The notes under the pieces: generated by a model
Databases searched by the model: none
Told to the model about the DNA's origin: nothing
Seen by the model: the letters and a program-made list of their open reading frames with translations, nothing else
Made by a program: the position numbers and the translations under genes
Source: Sistotremastrum niveocremeum HHB9708
Taxonomy: Eukaryota > Basidiomycota > Agaricomycetes > Sistotremastrales > Sistotremastraceae
Assembly: GCA_001630475.1 (NCBI GenBank)
Contig: KV419394.1
Span: forward strand, 930,001 to 994,000
Direction: 5' to 3'
DNA length: 64,000 nucleotides
In this document: in pieces, positions 59,699 to 64,000 of the stretch
Numbering within the stretch: the first letter of the stretch is position 1
How the letters are laid out: each line of letters opens with the position of its first letter

Positions 59699-60323
59699 CT
59701 AAGTAGTGAAGGCATATAACGGCATACCAGTGATTGGGTTCTCCCGTCGTTCTTTAGCCTGTTCGGTGGCGGCTTCCTGCCATTCTTTCGTCATGGTCTT
59801 GGGAGGTGGAGGTGCTAAGGGATATAGTTAGCGATCATCCTGCGGGGTCCAAGATGTAAGTGTAGTAGGATACCTCTTGAGCGAATGAGAGCAAAAATGA
59901 TGCTGCTGACAGCTATAGCGCCGATCGTGCCAAAAAAGATGGTAGTATTTGCTCCGGGTGGCTTGATTGGTGCGCGAGGGCCATGGGGGCCGAAGGCAAC
60001 GTAATAAGCTGTTGGGTAGACGATCAGTACAAAGTGCAAGATGTGGGAGCAGAAGACAACGAAACAGGCTCACCGGCTTTCTTTTCATCAATGCTGAGCT
60101 CTTTCCAGTCCTTCTTCTGTAAAGCCTCTAGTTGCTGATGAACAGTCAATTGCTCGTCGCTGCTGAGCTTCTCCCATTGCGCCTCGACGTTCGAAAGCGG
60201 GATGATGGATTGTTGGGAGGACGGGCGGACCGCTGACGATGCACTACGAGTGGATGCTACAATGGCCCTTCGATAAGGGCTGCCTGTCTTGGCCAAGGTG
60301 CGCACGACATTGAGTGTGGTCAT
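59699..60323 (-). CDS. Cytochrome c oxidase subunit IV (yeast Cox5)
   Basis: This is a nuclear-encoded subunit of respiratory complex IV. The ATG at 60323 starts a mitochondrial presequence (MTTLNVVRTLAKTGSPYRRA). The matrix domain has VEAQWEKLSSDEQLTVHQQL and KKDWKELSIDEKKA, joined by an intron to AYYVAFGPHGPRAPIKPPG. A single membrane helix (TTIFFGTIGAIAVSSIIFAL) follows. The last exon has TMTKEWQEAATERAKERREN, then PITGMPLYAFTT and TAG at 59699. All parts match Cox5/COX4. Confidence 0.92.
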
Positions 60324-60609
60324 CACGCAGATGCTTAAGCTTGGTAGTCTTGCGCTCTCAAGGTGTAAACAGGTGCAAGCAAAACCGCCTTCCGGAATCT
60401 TCCGACGCTCTATATTCATTGGAAAAGGTCCAGTACCGGTAGAAAACGTCACTCTCATGAGTATAAATTCTCGTGATCATAGTACAGCAGCAGTCAGATA
60501 TTAGAATGGCACTTCACGCAAGATATTCAATTCAATTTTCAGAGAAGCAGACATGGCAATCCTGCACCCAGGCAAAGAAGTGGATAAACGTCTTTCTCAA
60601 GCCTTGGGC

Positions 60610-61870
60610 TTAAGCCTCCGCAGTGGCTCCAGGGCAATCACGCGAGATGTGGCCCTCTTGACCGCCTGACAAGATATGTCAGATGGCGTAATAAGCCTGG
60701 AATGAGAAATAACTCACAATTGTAACAGGCCTTACGCTGAGGTTTGGGACAATCTGAAACCGGTTTGATGGTCAAGAAAGATGCCTAGAGAATTGGTTCG
60801 AACTTACCACGGCTAATGTGTCCCTGTACGAATAGTTTAGTGAGATGACTCCGACGAAGTCTTCGAGAAAATGGTCATACCGTCTCAGCGCAATTGAAGC
60901 ATTTCTGGGATCCGCCTCCAGGAGCGCCTCCACCTCCACTGCTTACACAGTCTCGGCTCAAGTGACCAACGCCGCCGCAAGTGTAGCTAGCATTTCGTCA
61001 TTAGTGGCACGGTACACTCTCAAGCAGAACTTGAACTGACCAAGTCTTGCCTCCGCCGAAGCCACCTTGTTGGCCTCCGAAGGCTCTGCTACCCCCGTAA
61101 CCAGGAGTGTAATTATTGCCTCCAGCTTCCGGGCAAGCTCTTGCGATATGCCCAACTTTTCCACATCGGTAACATTCCTGCCCGGAAGACGCGCCGAATG
61201 ACCCCCCATTGTTCGTCGCAGGCTCTGAGCAATCACGAGACTAGAGAACGTTCTTAGGAAGTAGCCCTTCAAACAGGAATTGAAGTATTACGATATGACC
61301 CTCCTGCCCGCAACGGTAGCAAGTTTTAGGCTTTGCTTCGACGGTACAGTCACGAGACACATGTCCCTCTGAGAAAAAAGGATCAGCATGCCGAAGTCTG
61401 AATCGTTCTATTGCGCACCGCCTCCGCAATTGTAACTTGGGAACAAAGGATGTAGTCAAGAACCAATACACAACATTCAATTCTCCTACCATGTGGGCGT
61501 GCCTGCTTTGGGGCAAGCAGAAGCCTGGTGGCCAACTTTGAGAGAGACGTTGTTCAAAAACAAGTGCATTTGATGTGTGGATAGTTTTGAGGGCGGTAAT
61601 CGATCATCGGGAACGCATAGAAGAAGAATTTATTTTTATTGGTGTTGTCGACAGTTTGAGACGCAAGAAACCACCGCAACGAAGCCGAACATGAAAAGAA
61701 AGAAAGCACGTAAAATCGTCAGCGACACCACCAGAAAAACAGATAAAAATCGAAAGGCGTGAGGGCGCACACCAGAAAACCTGGCGTACGCCAGAGAAAA
61801 TTTTGATGAGACAACGACAGAAACGCCACGCACATCCTCCACAATTAAAACAACCACGGGCTCCAGACAT
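60610..61870 (-). CDS. CCHC zinc-knuckle protein (CNBP/Gis2-like)
   Basis: This is a cellular nucleic acid-binding protein with about seven CX2CX4HX4C knuckles, probably an RNA-binding translation regulator like yeast Gis2. The start at 61870 gives MSGARGCFNCGG, then a 298-nt intron (61536-61833) falls inside the first knuckle before GHQASACPKAGTPTC. Later knuckles include EGHVSRDC, CYRCGQEGH, LSRDC, CFNCAETGHISRDC (with GHISR on a 16-nt micro-exon, 60808-60823) and CYNC...GHISRDCPG. A Gly-rich linker (GGGGAPGGGSQ) lies between knuckles. TAA is at 60610. The intron-rich structure is typical of fungal Gis2 genes, apart from the long first intron. Confidence 0.85.
61536..61833 (-). other. Unusually long (298 nt) first intron of CCHC gene
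   Basis: This intron is five times longer than the 45-60 nt typical of the window. It starts GTGCGT and ends CTCAAAG. It contains a perfect 14-bp palindrome, CTGGCGTACGCCAG, at 61781-61794, and T-rich tracts on the coding strand. No RNA gene is certain inside. Confidence 0.6.
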
Positions 61871-62161
61871 ACTAGCACTTTGAAAACAAACGTGAGCTAA
61901 TGTTTTTCTAGACTTGGCGGGACCGGCGTTCGACGTACAATGACTTGATACGTTAACTTTGAGTGGGGTTGTTATAGGCGAGACCTTTGCTTTATATACC
62001 AATCGAGGCCTTGATGACTAAGCTTTTAGCGAGCGGAGACTGAATGAACGGCCACGCGTGCACAAGCGCCCAAGTCCATCAACGCCCGATTAGGAAGTGA
62101 CGCATAGACTTGCCCAATACAACGCCGCAGGCTTGAAGGCCTCAAGGCCTTAAGCATCATC
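61871..62161. promoter_or_regulatory. Divergent promoter region, CCHC gene and ATG2
   Basis: The 291 bases between two opposing starts carry both promoters. A tandem AAGGCCTCAAGGCCTTAAG element ends about 8-10 bases before the ATG2 start. Otherwise nothing is recognised. Confidence 0.4.
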
Positions 62162-64000
62162 ATGGCCTGGCTACCATTTACACTGCCATCATTCGGCATT
62201 CCGGTCCCTTCTTTGTCGTTTGACTTGCAGAGACGCTTCGTGTCTTTTGTCCTTCGGAAGTCTCTCGGCCACCTCTTGCGTCCTGGCAACCTGGACGTTG
62301 ACCAGATTGAAGGGCAGGTGAGCGAAGGCTTAGTAGAACTAAAGGATCTCGTAATCAATGAAGAGGTATGTCGTAACGTTATTTTGTTGAGCGTCTCTGG
62401 ACTATGTACATAGGCGATTAATCAATACCTGGTGGACAGTCCTCTACGCTTGAAATCGGGACATATCGAGAAAGTGCGAGCCCGCCTGCCATGGCCGAAT
62501 ATACTATCAGCACCTATCTCCCTGTCGATTGCCTCCATCCACTTAGTCTTCAACATTACTGACTCACCACCTCCTGAACCCAGATCTAATCTGGCAGATT
62601 CAGTGTCCCACGTCGCCGAAACTTTCATTCATGACGAGCTGACGACCCAGCAGGAGGAAGAGTTAGAACATTCCATATTCTTGCCCGGAGGCTTTGGTTC
62701 CTCGGATCTACATGCAGGACAGCGGTCATCAACTTCAGGGAATGAAGATGTTACCGAAACTACGCCAGGCGTTTCTGTGATATCCGCAGTGGTGGAAAAT
62801 ATTCTCGCACGGTTCACTTGCGAGGCGTCAGACATATCCATTACCATCATCCTTCCGAACAACGAAGAGATCATCATCACACTTCCTCGATTTACTTACT
62901 CAGATCTGGAACCAACTTCCTCAGGCCCCCTCGTCAAGAAAATTGCAGAGTTCACAGGATTCGTTGTCTCTTTGCGCGAGTTGGACGCGTTATTTGTGTC
63001 CCCAGACTCGGAAGATAGCAGCTCAGAATACGCATCTGATGAAGAGTTACCTGCAGCGATGTCCCAGAGCATCGCTCAGTTTACTCCTCAGTCGGTAGCC
63101 ACCCTCTACGACAGCGCATTAACTGCTATCCCCGAAAGTCCTACATCTCATCTCACTGATCCGCACCCAATATTGTCATGGCAATCTGAGCCACTGAAGG
63201 TTGTCCTCGAATCCACGTTTTCCGAATCGAGGGATAAACAACGTACGAGACTGTCAAGCACCGCCGGTCCCCTTGCGATAGCATTGACCGCGGCGCAAGT
63301 TCAATTACTCAATGATGTTGTTTCGGCGATTGGAAGGCGACCCTCATCCCAAACTCAAGAAACCTCGTCTTCACCGCGCTCCTCTGAACTTGAACTTACT
63401 TTTAAGATGCGGTCTCTGGACATTTTGGCTCTGCCTGTTATGGAGAACGAAAATTGGGGAGCTGTCACGAAATTCCTTTCTCATCCTGTTCCTATACCGC
63501 CAAAATTCCCTCTAGTTCACTGTCACCTCAACGGTCTGAGTGTAATGCTCTCTCCTATTGCGCCCGGCCCACATAACCTTGCCACTACTTCTGTTCACCC
63601 CTCAAGGCCTCGAACAAATGTCAACCAAATCAGCATTGTAATTTCCGTCGACGATATCCAGATCATGGGCCACGCGTACCCTGTCACAGCTTACGACGAA
63701 AGACAGCAATTAATGTCTCTGCCAATCCTCATAACAGACCCACACCTTTCCCCTCATAATTCTAATAATGAATTTCCATCCTTGCAGTCCGTTGACTGGA
63801 CTCGAGGCACACCCCACCCCAAGCCGAGTCATTGGCGTGACCACTCGACTTCAACATCGCGCAAAAGTCTCGTGCACCCTACGACGCCGGCCCCTGCGCT
63901 CCATATCCTCATTTCCTTACCATCTTCGGGTCGCAACTTCTCAATTGAATGCAACCTTGTCCCATTACATCTCTTCTTCGATCTGAAGCATTGTCAGGCT
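62162..64000 (+). CDS. ATG2: Autophagy-related protein 2 (N-terminal part, cut by window end)
   Basis: This is a bridge-like lipid transfer protein that feeds the growing autophagosome. The ATG at 62162 reads MAWLPFTLPSFGIPVPSLSF, then DLQRRFVSFVLRKSLGHLLR and NLDVDQIEGQVSEGLVELKD. That is the chorein_N/Vps13-like entry of the lipid channel, in the form seen in Atg2. One intron near 62367-62413 precedes AINQYLVDSPLRLKSGHIEK and VRARLPWPN. The rest of the visible part (LDILALPVMENENWG, FPLVHCHLNGLSVMLS) is beta-rich with acidic Ser loops. The gene continues past base 64000, so the stop and most of the protein are not seen. Confidence 0.9.

Noticed and set aside
61801-61833. TTTGATGAG as a C box inside the long CCHC intron
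   Set aside because: It is on the strand opposite the transcript and lacks a D box and stem.

Overview
The window looks like a gene-dense segment of a basidiomycete nuclear genome, most likely an Agaricomycete. About 32 protein genes sit on both strands with little space between them. Nearly all are split by very short introns (about 45-60 nt, GT...AG, often with a CTAAC/CTGAC-like branch site). The siderophore synthetase has an architecture described from basidiomycetes. All gene models were built by eye from reading frames, splice sites and recognised protein motifs. Outer limits (start and stop codon) are usually firm; some internal exon joins are inferred.

Layout. 1-8.8 kb: an unrecognised protein with two Arg-rich stretches, an NmrA-like protein, a MAT2B/RmlD-like reductase, the P-body protein Scd6/LSM14, a SAM methyltransferase and an MDR oxidoreductase. 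8.9-13.5 kb: a TFIIIC WD40 subunit, mitochondrial ribosomal protein mL54 and a short-chain dehydrogenase. 13.6-23.5 kb: a divergent siderophore locus, with an L-ornithine N5-monooxygenase on the minus strand and a seven-domain NRPS (A-T-C-T-C-T-C) on the plus strand. A near-perfect GATA-factor palindrome lies at the start of the NRPS gene. 23.5-31.5 kb: a CMP/dCMP-type deaminase, proteasome subunit Rpn8, splicing factor SF3B2 and an arrestin-like protein with a repeated charged tail. 31.6-42.5 kb: heat shock factor, an ARMC8/Gid5-like armadillo protein, dephospho-CoA kinase, a Coa1-like assembly factor, COG6 and Dus1. 42.5-51.3 kb: pyruvate dehydrogenase E1 alpha, an MCT-type MFS transporter, fibrillarin and a PMT4-type O-mannosyltransferase. 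51.3-64 kb: a USP10/Ubp3-like deubiquitinase, eIF4A, the ribosome-quality-control ligase Hel2/ZNF598, ATP synthase epsilon, a COX4/Cox5 subunit, a CCHC zinc-knuckle protein, and the N-terminal part of Atg2, which runs off the window.

Most genes are unrelated housekeeping neighbours. The exception is the siderophore pair. SidA would make N5-hydroxyornithine; an N5-acyltransferase (not in this window) would acylate it; the single-adenylation-domain NRPS would then condense several copies into a hydroxamate siderophore of the basidioferrin kind. The GATA palindrome suggests control by an Urbs1/SreA-type iron repressor. I saw no transposons, viral remnants, tRNA or rRNA genes or CRISPR arrays.
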